A stretch of DNA of 64,000 nt from Hirsutella rhossiliensis (Eukaryota > Ascomycota > Sordariomycetes > Hypocreales > Ophiocordycipitaceae): contig NW_025408667.1 of the NCBI RefSeq assembly GCF_020360975.1, positions 5,766,001-5,830,000 of the forward strand. Direction: 5' to 3'. A program made the position numbers and the translations under genes. A model generated the notes under the pieces. The model searched no databases and was not told where the DNA came from. It saw nothing but the letters and a program-made list of their open reading frames with translations. Shown here piece after piece: positions 33,490-48,300 of this stretch. Numbering within the stretch: position 1 is the stretch's first letter; every line of letters starts with the position of its first letter.

Positions 33490-36400
33490 CTTATCTTTCT
33501 TTTATTTAGTTATAACTATCCTTTTCTCCTTTATTATTAAGGTCTTAATAAAGTTATAGTTTAGTTTTATTTTCCTTAATAATATTTAATATATAATATA
33601 GATAGTTTTCCCTTATTCTCTTATTTTACTATTTTATATATAGTTATAGGATATTTAAGCGTACCGATATATTAACGAGTTAGTAGCGATTTAGTAGGGA
33701 TTTATTACCGATTTAATAGCGTCTCTCTATATTAGTAGGTTTCCCTACCTTACTTAATCTTATACCTCTTTTTCCTAGTTAAGCGAGTAGTATATTCTTT
33801 AATAAGGTCTTAGCTATTTACTATATCTTTAATATCGACTTATTAATTATACTTAGCTAGCTATCCTTTTTATTTAATAAGGAAAAAGGTATCGCTCTTA
33901 GATCTCTTTCAGTCTTTAATCTCTTAGACTTCCTATTTGCCTTTATTATCCTCTAAGTTTAATATTAGTAGGGTTTCGCTATCTTTATAGGTACCTTTTC
34001 TCTCCTTTTATAGCTCTAAGAGACTAATATAAAAAACGTTATAGAGGTATAAGTACTTTTTAAGGAGTATAAGATAATATACTTACTTTCTAATAGCTTA
34101 TAAGACCTAAAACGGTCTAATATACTTAGGTAAGAGTTTTCTTTTTTTATCCTTAAAGTATAAGTTCTTTATTAATAGTATTATAAGGTCTCTTACTTTT
34201 AATATAAGTAGTTACTACCTTAAATTATAGTATTTTACTTATAATTTAATAGCCTTTCCTTAGTATTCCTTAAGCCTCTTTTATAGCTCCTATAGCTTAG
34301 TAACTCTTACTCTTACTTTAAGTACCCCCTTTTAAATAATATCGTCCTTAGTATTAATATAGAAGTTTAGTTAATAACCTATTAACGCTTCGTTAAGTAA
34401 TAACCTAGTTATTACGTTCTTTATATTATTATATATAAATTAAGTAATATATAAGAGTAACGCTTAGTTAGTTTATTCTAAGTTAGTAAAGTATTTTAAG
34501 TAGTACTATATAGCTTAGTTTATTTATTTTATTTACTTATTAGTTTATAGGTAAAATACTATTAATAGCCTACGTTTTACTTATAAAATAAAATAAAGAT
34601 CTAATTAAAACTTACTTATAAATAAGGACCCTTTATCTAAGATAATACCTTTTAAAGGTTTATATATTAATTTAACTTAGTAATAGAATAATTTTACTAG
34701 CTCTAAAGTTATTATTATCTTAGAGATAAGAAAGAAGAGGTAATACTTAGTATATTAGTCTATAATTACTAAGATCGTATTAGCGTTTTATTTATTATAC
34801 TATACTTTAAGTAGACCTATAGTAAAGTCTATTAATAATTCTTCTTATAGTTATATAAGATATAATAATAATTATATAATACTATAAGAGCAATGCCTCT
34901 TAGATACTATACCTTAATATACTAAGTATAACTAAACGTATTTATTTATATCTTTTATTATTCTATCTTAGTAAAAGTTCCCCGCTAATAGTTCGCTAGT
35001 ATATTAAGAGCTAAAGTATCCTATTAACGGATTATTATAAAAGAGCTATATTAGCTCTTACTATAAGGCTACTTTTAGAGGTACTATAATACGACCTTTC
35101 TATAATAGTAGTCTATCTAGGTATATTAACTAAAAACCCTTTCTTTTTAAGAAGTCTTTAGTCTCCTTTAGCCTATTAATTACTATATTAACCGACTAAG
35201 TACGTTTTAGTAACTCTAGTAATAGTTCTAGAACTTCTATTATATAAACCTTTATATAGTAGGCCGCTTCTTTAGCGGTCTTCCTTAAGAGTAACTATTT
35301 ATAACTAGCTCTCTCTTTAGCTTAATCGGCTAATTATTTAGCTCTCGCGCCCGAATTATTATAGTTTCGCTATAGATAAGCTTATATATTTTCCTTATAT
35401 AAAGGCGCTTTACTATACTTATATTAACTTAAGGTTAAGTATCTCTCTACTTATAAAAACGCTTTATTATTCCTTTATATAGATATAGTACTAATAGTAG
35501 CTAGCTTTACTTATAGCTTTAGTAATAGTTTTATAAATAAGGGCTTCTCGCCCTTATATCTAGGTATTCTTAATAGCGTATTTACTAAGTTTAATTTACT
35601 TATATAATACTTAACCGTTAAGTTAAATAGTACTAAGTATATATACTATCTTACTTACTTTTTATTTAAGGAGGTTTAGCGTATAAACGTTTAAAGGTTA
35701 TAGTAGTCTAATAATACCTTTACTTTATATACTACCCCTTTAATATAATATTACTAGTATTTAAATAACTTAATAATAGTAAATAGTTCTTAGTCTAAAA
35801 TACTATAATTAAGTTTAGCTTTAGTAAACTTCCTTAATTAAAATATAATTAGATAGTAACGCCCTTTATTATTAGGTTAAGAGATAATTCTTACTATTAC
35901 GAATTACGATATATTTATTTCGATATAAATACGTTTTTCTAGATCGTAATATTAAAGGAGTAAGGCTCCTTAAAAAGTATCCTTAAGAGCTTAAAACGCT
36001 ACCTATTTAGTAAGGTTTAGCTCTATACTCCCTAGCTTCTTCTTATTCTTTCTCCCTTTTAGTAGTATAGTTAAGGGCGCTATAACTCTAAAGTACCTAT
36101 ATATAAATCGTTAGTAAAAATTATAGAACCTAAGGAAAACCTAAATATTATAGTAGGTTATAGGTTTAGGCTATTAAGCTATTACCTTTACCTATTAAGG
36201 GTCTATCGATACCCTATTAATAGATAAAATAAACCTAAGGAACTTAACTAACTATTAATAAAAAGTATACTTCGATAGTTTTATATAAAGCTTTATAGCC
36301 CTTAGCCTTTCTATTACTTATCTTAAGTATTTAGTATATTCTTCTCTTATCTTAAAGTATATAAGGATATTATTAAGGTAGACTATATAGATTATATCTA

Positions 36401-38340
36401 TAAGCCCCTTAAGCGCTTAATAAATATAGCTTTAAAATATAGCTAGTATATTAGTAAGTTTAAAGGGTATTACTAAGTATTTAAAATATTTATAATACGT
36501 TTAAAAAGTAGTCTTTTATTTATCTCCTTCTTAAATTTAAATACGTTAATATATATTTTATATATTAATCTTAGAAAAATACTTAGCTCTTTAATAGCGA
36601 TTAATAATCTCTAAAATAAAGGGTAAAGGGTACCGATTCTTTTATATAACCTAATTAAGTCCTTAGTAGTCTATATATAGCTATAAGGTACTATCTTTTT
36701 TTAAAATAAAAAGGATAAGCGCCTTAGCTAGGCTCTTTAACTCTTAGATTATTTTCCTTTTTATCGCGTCTTAGATTTAGTCGCGTAATACTTAGAGTTC
36801 CCTTTATAATAAAAGGTAAATCGGTCTATAAAGGGGTTCTATATTAAAAATTAAATTAATTAAGTAATCTATTCCTTTTCTAGCTAGTAGTAAGTTAGAT
36901 TTATTAGCTAAGAAAGTATCTTTAAACTAATAAAGAGTTAGTAGGATTTCGGCCTATTCTTCTTATAGAATCCCTTTATCTTTATCTTTATTTAATAGCG
37001 AGATTAGCTTAAGGTTAAGCGCTATTATATATACCCTTACTTTATTCTTATATTATTAAAGGAATCTATAAGGGTTTTATAGGGTTTTACTACCTAGTTA
37101 ATACTTAAACTACTACTATTATTCCTATAAGATAATATAAATACGTTTATCTTTTAAGGTAGTAACTAATAAAAGGATTAATACCTAATTATTTAGCGTT
37201 AACTTATTAGTACTAATATAGAAATAAGTAATTATCTTCTTAATACCTCTTATATTTATTATTTAAAGCGGTACTAACTATATTCTATACTCCCTTACCT
37301 TATTATTATTAAGCCTTAATAACTTAAGGTATAATAGCGCTACTTATAGTAATCCCTACTATTAAGTAAAGTATATATTTATAAGGTCGATAGTACTATA
37401 AGTATCTAAGTATATAAGGACTTTAATAGGGTTTTACCTTAATATCGTTATAAGAGTTTTAAGTAACTATCCTATAGGTATTAAGTTTATTAAGGGAGAG
37501 GCGTTTACCTTAATATCTTACCTTTTCTTTATTTTATAGTATTAAGTCTAAGAGTCTTTACTAGGGTTTTTACTTTTAAAGAATTAGTATATTTTATAAA
37601 TAAGTATCCCGGCTTATTATATTAAAAATATATAATTCTTAATTAAGTAAAAGATCCTCTTTCTTAATAACGTCCCTTAGTTTAGCCCTTAGTAGGTATA
37701 TCGCTAGCTTACTAGTTATTAGTTAAATTAATAGTATTTCCTTAAAGATTCGGCCTAGCTTATTAGCCTCTTTAATTCCTTCCTTTATATATACTACCTT
37801 AGGGTATAGTACTACTTTTATTCTTAGTTCCTTTAAAGGTAAAAGTAGTATTAATATATTGCTTTTTATTAGTAGTAGTATCTTAATATCGTTTAGTAAT
37901 TTATATAAGCTCTTTTTATTAGTAGGTATAAATAAGTATTAAGTAAAGGTTAATTTAGTCTTAAAGTTATAGCTTTAACTTAGCGAAAAATATAAGAGTA
38001 TATACCTTTTTTAATAAGCATTTAAAATGCCTCTCTAAGGATTTAAGGTATAAGCTAAACTTTAAGGGGGACTAGCCTTCTTATTAGCGAGCCTCCTTTA
38101 ATTATATTACTAATAGTATCTCCCTATTTATAGTATCCTTAATTAAGATAAGTATTTATTCTTTAAAGTATACTTAATCTATACTATATTTAGTTTAGTC
38201 GATCGGCGTTTATTCTTTAAGGTATTAGCGCTATCTCGCTTTATAGTCGCTATATATATAATCTACTATATAAAGGATCTTTATTTCGTTATAATAAAAA
38301 CGTTTAAGCGCTACTCTAAAAGCGTCCTTTAAATTATTCT
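33490..38340 (-). mobile_element. Ty3/Gypsy pol region, minus strand (third Gypsy), RIP-dead
   Basis: Minus-strand RT is legible at about 36,250-36,900 with VYLNNILIY at the active site (36369-36380 reads YLNN; family YLDD), followed by a KYTF...VKFLGFILS block. Integrase-like sequence lies about 34,300-35,300 and protease-like sequence above 37,000. I could not find a matching LTR pair, so the ends are uncertain and the element is probably truncated. Confidence 0.7.
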
Positions 38341-38344
38341 TAAG

Positions 38345-38870
38345 GTATATAAGTAAAAGCGGAATTTTAGGAAATTAAGGAATCACGTAAGACTATATAA
38401 TAGAGGGGAAGAAGGAGTATAAGGTAGGATTTTCAACGGAATTTATTAGTAGTGTATTAGTATATAGAAGAGGTATTAAAGTTAATAATTCTCTATCTAT
38501 CTACTAGCGGACATGCTGTCTTATATAGACAATTATAGCTGAACGGAAGAACCTTTCGGGACTAGATTTAGGCTGCCGTATAGCCCTAAGACTAGGGAAT
38601 TCCGTGATACCTCGAGTAAATCTAGAAGTATCTTAGTTCTACTAATATTCGTATTTAAAGGAGGTTAGTCGTGCCGGTGTTCTTAAGAGGTCTTAGCTAG
38701 TATTCTAAGCTAGCTCTATTCCTTCAATTCCCGATTATACGATAACCGGCAACCCGTTTAATATATAATAATATATAAAATAACGAGCGACTCTTACTCT
38801 ATAGGATAAGGTTTTATCTATAATTAATATACTACTTATTAGCTTATACAATCGGGAGAGTATATTATAG
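38345..38870. other. Lightly RIPed, non-coding, LTR-like segment
   Basis: About 500 bp that retains many CpA and TpG (for example around 38,500-38,720), unlike its neighbours. Its first 120 bp resemble, in layout and partly in sequence, the start of the inverted solo LTR at 24233. It may be a related LTR, cut by the 12.4-kb Gypsy. Confidence 0.4.
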
Positions 38871-38875
38871 CTACT

Positions 38876-39247
38876 TTAACGGGGACGAGGGCATATACCT
38901 AAAGCACGCGTAGCACGTAGCAAAGGATTAGCAGAGCAATTAACTATATAATTATCTAATTACTTAGTCTATATATAGCTCTATAGGCTTTAGGTTATAA
39001 ATACGAGTCTTAGAGATTTCTTTACTCTATGCCTCTTCGTTTCTATTAAAGTCGCGTAACTAGCGGCATCTACTTTAAAGGGGAAAACAAAAATTTAAAT
39101 TAACTATAATTAAAGATAATACTTAATTAGATAATCGAGGTCTTTATAACGCCTTTAAGTATACTTAGAAGAAAGTTAGAGGGGGTGCTAGGGGTCTTAT
39201 CCCTTTAACGGGCTAATATCTATAGGGGTATAATCTTACCTATTAAA
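38876..39247 (-). repeat. 3' LTR of the 12.5-kb Gypsy
   Basis: Direct repeat of 50952-51333, beginning TTAACGGGG and ending near TATTAAA. Confidence 0.8.
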
Positions 39248-42200
39248 CTCCTCCCTAGCGACTTTCCGACCTAAGATACTAACGGAAAGGGCGCGATAAT
39301 AATAGGCAAGGCTCTCTTCCTAAGCACGTAAGTAAGTAAATAAACCGTCGACGGAACTTTTCTCCTTTACTATAATCCTTTCCCTTCGTATCCTTTATTC
39401 CTCCCTTTACCTACGAGCTACTTATTTAGCTCTTTCCTATCTTTACTCGCGCACTTCCTTCTTTAGATAATTATCTACTACCCCCTATATACGCTCCTAA
39501 GTATTCGCGCTTATTATTCTTAGGGGCGTTAGGGAAATAAAGTAGTTAGCGTCTTTACTAGTCTATAGCTTTAGGTACGGCTAGATTAAATAAGCTATAG
39601 AGTCTTATAGGCTAATCGTTATCGCGTTACTAGTAGTCCTACGTAAATATATAGAATTATAGTCGTTAATATCCTAGCGGTAGTTCTAATATATTCCTAG
39701 GTTTTTAACTCCTTTAACTTAAGAGGGTTTAAAGCCTAGTATAAACCTTATAGGGACTATAGTTAGAGAAGCTATTACTATACTTTGTTTCTAGGGAGTA
39801 ATAGGGCGTACTATAGGCGTTATTAAAGTCTTCGGCCTTAGGTTAATTAACTAAGCGCCTAGTAATTTTAGGGTCTTAGGGCGAGTAAGTAGCCGGGCTA
39901 TCTACCTTTCTTCCTTACTAGCTCCTTATTAGGTTATTAGCGGGGGAGCGGTTACGAGTCTTTTGCTCCTTTATACGTTTAAAGGAGCTATTAATAGTAG
40001 GCGAGGAGTAGGCCTAATTAGCTATATATTAAAGGGGGAGAATAAAGGCGTCGTTTCTATATAGATAAAGGGACTAGTAGGGGCGCTTAGCTCTCTCCTT
40101 TATAGGCTCTAGGGCAGGGATCCTATCTCGAGGTTACTTAAGGAAAGGCTACTTAGTTTAGATAAGGAGCTTAATTTAGTTAATGCTTAAGGTAACGAAG
40201 GACTAGGTCTATTCTCGATTCCTATCGGCGTAATTAGATAGTTAGGGGTCTTTTTAGGGAGAAGTTTCGTAAAGAAACCGCGCATAGCTTAAGCAATTAG
40301 GTTAGGTTGCTCTATAAGGGCAGCTAGCGTAGATAGCTCCTTTCTCGCTTTCCTCGCTATATAAGCTAGTTCTATATCTCTTTAAAGCGGTAGTTTCTAT
40401 CCGGTAGGCCTATCTAGGAGGTTAACTACCTCTAGGACTTCCTAGAGGTCTTATTCTTCCTAGTCTCCTAAGATAATACGGTTATATTAGTAAATCCGCT
40501 TACTCCTAGGAATCCTCGTAAGAAAGACTCCGCTAAAAGTTATTAGACCTTAATTAAATAGTATCTTTTATAGTTATCTAACCCCGCTATTAAACTACTA
40601 GGAAACTCTACCGCCCTATAATATCGCTTATATATAATTAAGCTCGTTCGCCGCGATAGCTTAGATTCCGTATATTAGCCTATCGACGTAGCCTTTTATA
40701 CTTATCCTCTCGTCTAGCTTAAAGAAATACTAGTCTCGGTATAAGATCTTATCTATTTATAAGGCTTCTTACGTTACTTTATACCTTTACTCTAAAATTA
40801 CTTTAACTTTTAGGCATCGCTATTTAATTATCTTAAGGCGTAGCCCGACTATACCTTTAACTTAGTATTAGATTATTATTAAGGCTAAGTAGCTATATTC
40901 CTACCCTTCTTACTAAGCGGTATAAGGGACTAGTATATAGGTAAAGTTATAAGGAACTTAGAGGATATAAAGAAACTACCGCTATACTTATAGGAACGTA
41001 TAGAGTCTAGCGTATCGTCCCTCTTTCTAAGCATTAAAAACGACTAGGTTTCCTTCTCTATAGTCCTAGAGGAACGCCCCTTAGTAGAGTCCCCCTTTAT
41101 TTATACCTACTAAAAAGTTAATAACTTTAGTCGTATACCTTTATTTATACGTAAAGTAACTAAGGTTAAAGGTAGGAGCGGTAAACTTAATTAGATGCTC
41201 CCTATTATTTAAGTATTTATAGTACTTCTTATATCTATCTTTTATATCTTTAATAGGTTCCCTTTAGTAGTTAGTATAAACCGATAGCGGGTAAGGTAAG
41301 GGGTATACTACGTTCTTAATACCTCTTATTAAGATTTTAATTATCGCGCTAAGGCCGAAGCTTATAGCCTATCGTTTATCGATAGCTTTATAAAGAAAGT
41401 TATATATATCGACGATATACTCTTCTTAGCGGGCCTTATTCTTAGCGAATCCGTTTATCTTTTTAACGCCCTTATATATTATCCGAGCGTCTTTAAGGGT
41501 AATATCCCGCCGCTTAATAGGGCCTATTAGTATTAAGTACTAACGATCTCTATAAACGTACTAAGGAGGTTGCTTCTGCCTATAAACGTCTTATTAGTCT
41601 TAGTCTATAAACCTTTCCTTATCTTTAGCGTAGAAGCGCCCTTCGCTGCCTTTTACTTTAACTTCGCCGTAGTAAGTAGGCAAAATAAAGCTCCTACTCT
41701 TAAATAGTAGTGCGCTAAAGAAGATAGCGGTATCCTTAGGGAGGTCTATAGCCGGGCCTAGGATACTATTTAGGTTCGCCGCTATATCTTAGGAAAGGGT
41801 AGAGTAAGCGAAAGAGAGGGAGAAGCTAAGATTAGATAGTTAGGGTAAGTAGTTTTAAGTTATAACGCTAAGAGGCTAAGAGGGTATTATATATATATAT
41901 AGGAGTTATATTAGTAGAGGGGATTATTATAAGTAGGGAAGCGTACGGAGTATATATATATATATATACGTATAAAAGGAAGAAGAAGGAAGGAAGAAGG
42001 AGGGTATAGCGAGAGGAATAAATAGTTATTAAAGCGCGCGGTTATTAGTTGCTTTAGCTAGCCTCTATAGCGGTAAAGTCTTAAGTATATTTAGCGGTTA
42101 CGCCTAAATAGCTTCTTTTACCGGTTATCGATTAAGGAGCTATCTAATCCCCGCCCTTTTTTTTCCTCTTTACTCTCTCTATTCCTCTTCTCCCTCTTCT

Positions 42201-43540
42201 CTCCTCTATCTTCTTTATTTCTTTAGACCGCTACCTTTTATCTTCTCCTTTTACGATTACCTCTTCTTCCTTATTATATCTCGTAAGACCGCTAAACTTA
42301 AAACTAAAGAGCTATTAGATATTATTAACCTTTCTTTAACTACTCTTCTACGACCTTCCCTCGTTACTACTACTCTTTTTACTTAAAATTATTATACTAA
42401 GGTCTTTCCTCTTTATATAGAGTACTTTTAAGTAATAACTATCTAACTTATTTAATCTCGCTTAGCTCGTTCTAACTATCTTCTTTTATAGATCTATAGT
42501 TACTTCGAGACTTAGGTCTATAGTAGAAATAATATCGGTTACTAAGGGTTTCTAATTTATATAGAAATCGCCTTTTAGTTATAGGTTCCGTTAAAAGCTC
42601 CCGATATCGTTAGGGTTAAAGCGCGCGGTTGCTCCCCTCTCTCTTACTTTCTCGAGAGCACGCTAGGTCGGTATAATTAAATCGTTTTCTATGCCCTTTA
42701 TTATAGACGTTAGCTAGTAACCTATATCCCTATAGAAATCGCTTATCTACGCGGATACTTCTTTTCTTAGCTTAGTTTAAGGCGATAAGAATACTCTTAA
42801 GTAGTCTTAATTACTTTATATAAAACTTATAATCCTTACCTTTATTAAAGGTATATATAAACTTATTAGATAACTATAACTTCCGCTTATAAGTATATTA
42901 TATTTCCTTTTTATAAGTATATTTCTCTTCTAGGCACTACTAGCGGTTCTTACGCTAACTATATCTAAGATTCGACTAAGGCGCTTATTTATAAATAGCG
43001 GCACTTCCCTAGATACTATAGGGCTACTTACGACCTTAATAAATTCGCTAACTATATATACGGTTATAATTTCCGCACCGACCTTAAGACTAATAAGTTT
43101 TATAATAAGTATATTAGTAACGAGACCGCCCTTTATCTTCTTCGTAATATCCCTAATCCCTTTAGTCTTACTAAGGATTTAAAGGAAGGGGAGGAAATTA
43201 ACCTTACGCTTATCTTACCTAGAAAGAGATTATATAAGTTTAACGAGCTCTCTCTTAAGTAATAATTAAATAGTCTTTAAGTTCGCTTTATAGTAGTCTA
43301 TAATAGGTTTACCGGGAGTAGGTAGCCTCGTTTAGTCGCTATCTTTAGCGGTAAAAGTTTTTCTCTTAAGGTAATACGCGTTTAATTCGGTAAGTCGAAA
43401 ATATATTAAAATTTATCTTATAGGCGCGTTTATTTTCGCTATAGCGGGTCTCCCCCTTTATAATAAAGAATAAACGTCCCTATCTATAAAGTAAAAACTC
43501 CTATTCTTAAGGGAGGTAGGTAGTAAGAATATTAGTTTTC
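39248..43540. other. Unresolved 4.3-kb interior of the 12.5-kb Gypsy
   Basis: RIP-mutated. Around 43,020-43,530 a plus-strand frame looks coding (for example FSLTKDLKEGEEINLTLI), which is antisense to pol; around 40,700-41,250 a minus-strand frame also looks coding. Neither matches a family I know. It may be a nested element, an antisense accessory ORF or both. Confidence 0.35.
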
Positions 43541-44149
43541 TTATTTTATTATTTAATTATATCTCTATTTACCTTCTTTAAGGTAGTAGAGGGTAGGCTA
43601 TTATTAAGGAAGGGTAGGAAGTATTATCTTTATCTACTTAAGGAGCCTTAAGTAGAAAATTTAAAACGATAAGGTAGTAGGTAAGGCACTTATAAATATC
43701 TTAGCTACTATAGTTATCCTTTAATTAGATAGTTAGATAGTATCCTAGTTACTAGTTAGGTTCTAGTATACTTCTTACGATAGTCGTAGATTTTTATCTT
43801 TACTACCTTTTCCTCCCTAGCTCCTTTTTACCTCCTCCTTTTCTCGTTAGATTAGCGTCTTTAGGGCTCTAGTATAAAGATCCTTTTTTACTTTACTAAG
43901 TTATAGTAGCTAAACCTCGATCGTATGCCTTAGGCCTTTCTTAGGTATTTATAGTCGCTCTTCTTCCTCTTTCTAGCTTTAATCCTTCTAAGGTTCGTTA
44001 GGGAGTTATTGCGACTATAGCACTATCTAATCTAAGGCTTCTTTGCTTAGTAGGAGTAGTAAATTATCTACTTTATCCGTTATTTCTTCCTTCCTCCTCT
44101 TATCGAGAGTAATCTTATCCTAGAGCAACTAATCGTCCCTAGTAAAGCA

Positions 44150-47100
44150 CTACTAACCTTCCTTATCCTTTTTAAACTTCTTTAAATACTCTCCTAAGAT
44201 TATCTTATTAAGCACGATTCTATCTAAAGTCTTAATCCTATACGCCCTAGACTACTCTAAGCGCAATACTACTTAAAAGGGACCGTTCTACCTTATCTAA
44301 TACTTAGCTTACCTTCCTAGATTATTTAATTATCTTACGTCGAATAGTAAAACGAGGTCTCTAGGTTATAAGCTTTCTTTCTTTATCGTATACTTATTAG
44401 CTTTATCTATCCTCTTTATTAATCGATTCCGATATCTTATTACTCTTTTCTTAGCTTCTTTTATATCTTTCTCTTTCCTTTCTAAAACTTATACTCGTAC
44501 TTTAAATAATTCTTCTTTTATCTTTACTTCGTCCTAGTCGATTAGTCGCTAAGTTAGGTATTCTACCTTAAGAAGTAGTACCGGTTCCTATCTATATAGT
44601 AGGTAGAAAGCTAATATTCTATAAGACTCTTTAACTATTATTTAGTCTATAAGGATTGCCTAGTTAAGGTATTTAATTTACTTACCCTTTTTCTCTGCTA
44701 TTTTTATAAGCGCTATTATTAACCTTTAGTACCCTTATTCTACTACCGCGTTCGCCTTTAGATTATATACTAAAGTTTAAATAACTTTAACGCCTATATC
44801 CTCTAAGATATACTTAAAGTCTTTTTTTATTTCGGGCCCTCTATTAATTATAGCGTATAGTATTACGCCGTACCTATAAATAATAAAGAGTATAAATTTA
44901 GTTATAGCTCCTATAGTAATTTCTTTAACTAGGGTTACTTCTACCTATCTAGTAAGGTCGTCTTATACTTCTATAAGGTATAAATACCTATAATTAGATA
45001 GTATATACTAGCTATTAAAGTAAATCTTACTTATAGGGTAGCTAGGCGCGGTTACGGTTATAACTTCCTAGGGTCTCTTAGTCGTAAAGTATTAGTATTC
45101 TTTATAGGAAGAGATTACGCCGTAAATATCGTTCTAAAAGCTAGCCTACTAATACCTATCTTTTACGAACGTATATATAACTTATTATCCTTTATGCCCT
45201 ATTTATACGTAGTACTTTATAATAATCCTTTTCCGTTCTTTTAAGTCGTCTACGACTAGTATAGGTCCCCTTTCTTCCTTCCTAGGGAGTCGCTAAAGCT
45301 TTTAATCTTTAACGTAGAAACTTAGACTCTTTAGACGTAGCTTCCTATAGTCTTATTTAGAAAGGCCCTCTAGCCGTTTTAACGTTTAAAGGAAGTTCGT
45401 AATTATCCTCGATTCCTTTAAGTAGTCCCCTTATAGCTTAGTCCCTTACACTATATTTAAGTAGAAGTCTATAAATTCTTTAATATCGCCTTCTATTTCC
45501 TTATTTAATATATTAGAAGGTCCTTTAGGCTTTCTTAAGAGTCTATCGGCTATACTATTCTTCTTACCTTCGACGTATTATATAGTAAAGTTAAAGAGGA
45601 AAATATAGCTTATCTAGCGAGTTACTATAGCTTTAGGGATGTCTTTAAGGGCACCTTTTAGTTAATTAACTAAGACTTATATATTAGTTTCTAGGATAAA
45701 ATATACGCCGTATAAGTATATTCTTAGTCTCCTAAGCGCACTTAATATAGCCTTATACTCCCTCTTTATCGTATCGTATTTAGTTTCTACTAGTAACTAC
45801 GTTTTACTTTCGAACCTTATAGGGCGCCTCTTTCCGTCGACGATTTATATTAAGACTACCCCCTAGCTAAGCAGATTTTACTTATTTATCTCCCTATTCC
45901 TAATAGACTTCTTTCTTTAATAGGTCTATAAGGGGTTTTACTAAGATAGCGAACTATCTAATCTAGATTTAATAGTATCCTACGATACTAAGGAAAGCTC
46001 TAATATATATTATATTAAGGTATCTTATTTATTCCTTAATTTTAATAACTTTAGCTTTTATAGGGCACCTTCTATTTATTCTATAGATATAACTAATAAC
46101 TTCGGTCGCTTACTAGTAGAATTTCGATTTAGCCCCTATAATTATATAACTAAAGAGTTCGACGTTAACTAGGACTTTATTGAGGTTAATAAGGTATTTA
46201 AAGATAAATCTCCTTACTCTTAGCGCTACCTCTTTATTATTATATATTATATCGGGCCCCTTAATACCTATATTATCGAGGAAATTCCTATAGATATTCG
46301 GTATAAGGTCTTATAGGATTCTTTATATTATCCTTATAAATTAGCTAACTAAGTTCGTAGCCCTTTAAGGGAGTATATATATATATAAGAAGCTAATAGG
46401 TATCGCGAATATCGTTAAGTTACGGCTTTTAATATTAAGAGGGATCTAATTATAGCCTAAAAAAAGGTCTAAGAGGGAAAGGATCTTATATATCGAGAAG
46501 TAGTCGCTAAACTTATCTATATTCGGCGGTAGGTTTATATCTCTTATTATAACGGTATTTATACGTATAGCGGAATTAATTAAGCGTAGTCCTCTATCTT
46601 TCTTTACTACTAGGAAAAAGGGGTTCCTATAGGGCCCGTGCCCTTCTTTAAGGACTCCTATTTTTAGTCTAATTTTAAGGATATCGATAACTTTCTACTC
46701 TATTACTTTTAGGATTAGGATTAAGGCTACTTACTATACCTTATATTCTATTATCTTAATAACCTATAGTAGGGCTATAGCTAGGTCGACTTTGCCTCTT
46801 TCTATAAAGTCCTAGGATAACGCTGCTTCCCTATTAAATAGAATACTATCGAAGATCTAGATTTCTACCTTTATAAGAAAGCCCTTAAATTATTTATAGA
46901 TTACTTTAAGTCTTTCTTACGTTAGCCGCTTTCCTTTCTATATACTTAAGAATTTTCCTATTAAGTGTTCTAGGTAAGGTCTAGGCTATATCTTATCTTT
47001 AACGGTATTCTATTTAGTCTTCTTTTAGTTAAGGTCCCCTTTTAGCGTCGAGCCGTTTAATAAAGTATCGTTAATAGGGTTAATCTTATCTGCTTTTCTT

Positions 47101-48300
47101 TTAAAGAGAGTATTAACTCTTAGATTATATAATTTAATAGGTCGTTTCTTCCTTATCTTAACTTTAACTTTCTAGATCTTTTAGAACTTCTTTCTAGCTT
47201 TAATAATATTTTTCTTAAATTCTCTTATAGCCTCTATAACTATAACTTTAATAATCTCTTTTACTATCTTAGATCCGATAGCTAGAATCGCCTTATCTCC
47301 TTTATCTATAATTAATTACTATTATACTAGTGCTATTAAGGGCTTATTTATACTAGCGTAGGCTAGGTTAGGGACTTAGTTAGCACCCCCTCTATAACTA
47401 AGGATCTTACCTCTTAGTAAGAGAATCTCGGCCGTCTAAGTATCTATAAGGGTTTCTCTCCGTAATTATTAAGTAGCTCTTAGGTTATCTTCTTTAACTT
47501 CTATTACTAAAGCCTAAAAAAAAATTCTTAGGAGCTAGGTAGCTATTTCTTATATAGCCTCCTTAAGCTTTAGTCTTTCGTATATGTCTTTATTAACTAT
47601 TAAGGTTATAGCCTAAAAGGATTTTACTATATTAACCTCGTTTAAAAGCTCCTATTTAATAGCTCCTACCGCTAGCGTAACTACCTAGATAGTGCCGATC
47701 TAATATTTAACCTATATATCCCCGTTCCTTAAGGAATAATTAAATAATATATACGCGGCTCTAATAAATAGTATACCTAAGATAAAGGGGACTAAGACTC
47801 TGTCTAGCGTAATATAAAGACGGATTAGTATCTAGGCCGTTCCTAGATAGAGATTAGTCTCTACCTCCCTAACTATATCTATAGGGGACCCGGTATACGC
47901 CGTTATTAATACTCTTATTAGTAGGATTTTAAGCCCGTATATATTTATATATCTTTTAATAATAAGGTTTCCTTTAGACCTAGTATCGATTAGGGCGCTT
48001 AGAACTTTAGCTTTCTAGCTACCGAGCTATACTTAAATATAGGGTAGGTCTTATATATACTTAAGTAAGCGGAAAGGTATAAGGACCGTGTTTATACGTA
48101 TTATAGGAATCGCTATAAGGTCCTCTAAAGTTATCTCCTAGTATCTTATTAAGAGTGCTACTTCCTATATAATAAATTTATCTTTCTTTAGTCTTATTAC
48201 CTCTAGAGTTTATTAATTAGATAGTCCTTAGGCTAGTTATATTACGCTAATCGTATTAGTTATAAACCTAACTTCCTTTAGTACTTATTAGACTTTAAGG
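44150..48300 (-). pseudogene. Gypsy pol of the 12.5-kb element (RIP-dead)
   Basis: RT (about 46,150-46,650), RNase H (about 45,500-46,000) and integrase (about 44,150-45,200, with segments such as VEVTLVKEITIGAITKFIL) are legible on the minus strand. The catalytic FLDD reads FLDN. Stops are at Gln/Trp-type positions. Confidence 0.75.

Noticed and set aside
41380..41480. Plus-strand YIDDILFL near 41,400 as a reverse transcriptase active site
   Set aside because: No RT blocks surround it on the plus strand; the real RT of that element is on the minus strand near 46,300.
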